Positions 13,369 through 14,002 of a stretch of 14,002 nucleotides of DNA are shown piece by piece (position 1 is the stretch's first letter; every line of letters starts with the position of its first letter). Position numbers and translations under genes: made by a program. Origin of the DNA: an uncultured Clostridia bacterium. Its GTDB lineage: Bacteria > Bacillota > Clostridia > Oscillospirales > Acutalibacteraceae. Below the pieces are notes generated by a model. The model did not search any database. It saw nothing but the letters and a program-made list of their open reading frames with translations, and had not been told where the DNA came from. The stretch lies in contig CALWVC010000013.1 in the NCBI GenBank assembly GCA_944384865.1, positions 1 to 14,002 on the forward strand, written 5' to 3'.

Positions 13369-14002
13369 AATAATTATAACCTCCCAGTGTCCATGGAATA
13401 GTATCGGGAGTTAATTCAGAATCATATAAAATTGCATCCCCTCCCGTCCCATGTTTTTCTGCCCATCCACCTGTATTGGTTTGAACCATAAAATGGTAGT
13501 CATATGCCAATGTTCCATTGGAATATACTCCAAACGGCTGTGTTCCTACACGCAAGGCAATTCTGTATTTGTTTTCATATATTTTATCATTTGGGCCTAC
13601 AATTCTTCTTACGCTGCGACCTTTGGCTTTCATATCATTTTCTACGCCTTTTACAACACTTTGTACATCATTTATTTTTATATTTGTATTACTTGCTTGT
13701 CCTGGATTCGTTGCCTTTTTCTCTCCAATTGCATAAGCATAACAATTGGGAGAATTCGGACCTCCTTGGACATTATTAAATGGTTTAGCTGCACCCACAT
13801 TAGATGTAGAAGTAGTGTTAGATTGAGAATTTGAGGAACATCCGCCGAGGAATAGACCAGCTAATAATAATCCCCCCAATAGTAAAGCTGATCCAAAGAA
13901 TTGTCCAGATGAATCAATACGAACCACCGGATTGTTTCCACAATATGCAAACATATTAAATCCGGTGATATCCTGCCCGGTGCTTACATAGCCGTCCGCG
14001 TT
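13331..14002 (-). CDS. C-terminal end of Rhs polymorphic toxin (partial, runs off right edge)
   Basis: Only the last 223 residues are in the window. The first about 33 are the conserved end of a Rhs core: ADGYVSTGQDITGFNMFAYC, then GNNPVVRIDSSG, which marks the switch to the variable toxin tip. Next comes a hydrophobic segment (about 35-54) ending in LFLGGC, then a Ser/Asn/Thr-rich linker, and the toxin domain from about residue 75. That domain has PNCYAYAIG (Cys87), YRIALRVG, YDYHFMVQTNTGGWAEKHG (His170, His184) and GGYNYYDSEIIYFAI. A lone Cys in NCYAYA with later YDYHF and WxxKHG His residues suggests a cysteine-hydrolase (papain-like or NlpC-like) active site, which is inference. GC content drops sharply right after the core. 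An overlapping lipoprotein gene follows, as expected for an immunity partner. Confidence 0.88.
   Translation of the reverse strand, partial: NADGYVSTGQDITGFNMFAYCGNNPVVRIDSSGQFFGSALLLGGLLLAGLFLGGCSSNSQSNTTSTSNVGAAKPFNNVQGGPNSPNCYAYAIGEKKATNPGQASNTNIKINDVQSVVKGVENDMKAKGRSVRRIVGPNDKIYENKYRIALRVGTQPFGVYSNGTLAYDYHFMVQTNTGGWAEKHGTGGDAILYDSELTPDTIPWTLGGYNYYDSEIIYFAISH

Noticed and set aside
13451..13834. Plus-strand open frames opposite the Rhs toxin tip
   Set aside because: Hydrophobic Phe/Ile/Tyr-rich translations are what AT-rich antisense DNA gives; they lack a ribosome binding site and oppose a frame continuous with the Rhs core.
1..14002. CRISPR arrays, rRNA genes, complete insertion sequences
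   Set aside because: No spaced direct repeats, rRNA sequence or transposase reading frame was found on either strand.

Overview
The window looks like a chromosomal segment of a low-oxygen Firmicute, most likely a Clostridia/Oscillospiraceae-type bacterium. The reasons are: strong GGAG-type ribosome binding sites, two T-box leaders, sigma-A promoters with near-consensus boxes, an ilvB-ilvN-ilvC-ilvD operon, and a Rhs/wall-associated repeat toxin locus of the kind common in gut Firmicutes. Most of the DNA is moderately GC-rich. The exception is the right end (about 12,640-13,890), which is clearly AT-rich.

Layout. (1) 66-4090, plus strand: a HAD-family phosphatase, polyphosphate kinase (ppk1) and a 6-phosphofructokinase, tightly packed, each preceded by the same GAAAGGA ribosome binding site; a terminator follows at 4191-4230. 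(2) 11,951 down to 4250, minus strand: the branched-chain amino acid region. An isoleucine-type T-box leader precedes ilvA (threonine dehydratase) and ridA (enamine/imine deaminase). A second T-box leader with its own promoter precedes ilvB, ilvN, ilvC and ilvD. (3) 12,119-12,044, minus strand: tRNA-Gly(GCC) with its own promoter and terminator. (4) 12,254-14,002, minus strand: a Rhs polymorphic-toxin locus. It holds the end of a Rhs core that runs off the right edge, a new C-terminal tip with a Cys/His motif set, an overlapping lipoprotein gene in the immunity position, and further downstream a degraded fragment of Rhs repeat sequence.

How the parts work together. IlvA makes 2-oxobutyrate through a reactive enamine/imine that RidA hydrolyses. 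IlvB/IlvN condense pyruvate with pyruvate or 2-oxobutyrate, and IlvC and IlvD carry the products to the 2-keto acids of valine and isoleucine. Both transcription units are controlled by uncharged tRNA through T-boxes. The plus-strand cluster joins phosphate storage (PPK1), a phosphatase and a glycolytic kinase. The Rhs locus appears to be a contact-dependent competition module with a candidate cysteine-hydrolase tip and a membrane-anchored immunity protein; this pair is the least familiar content in the window.
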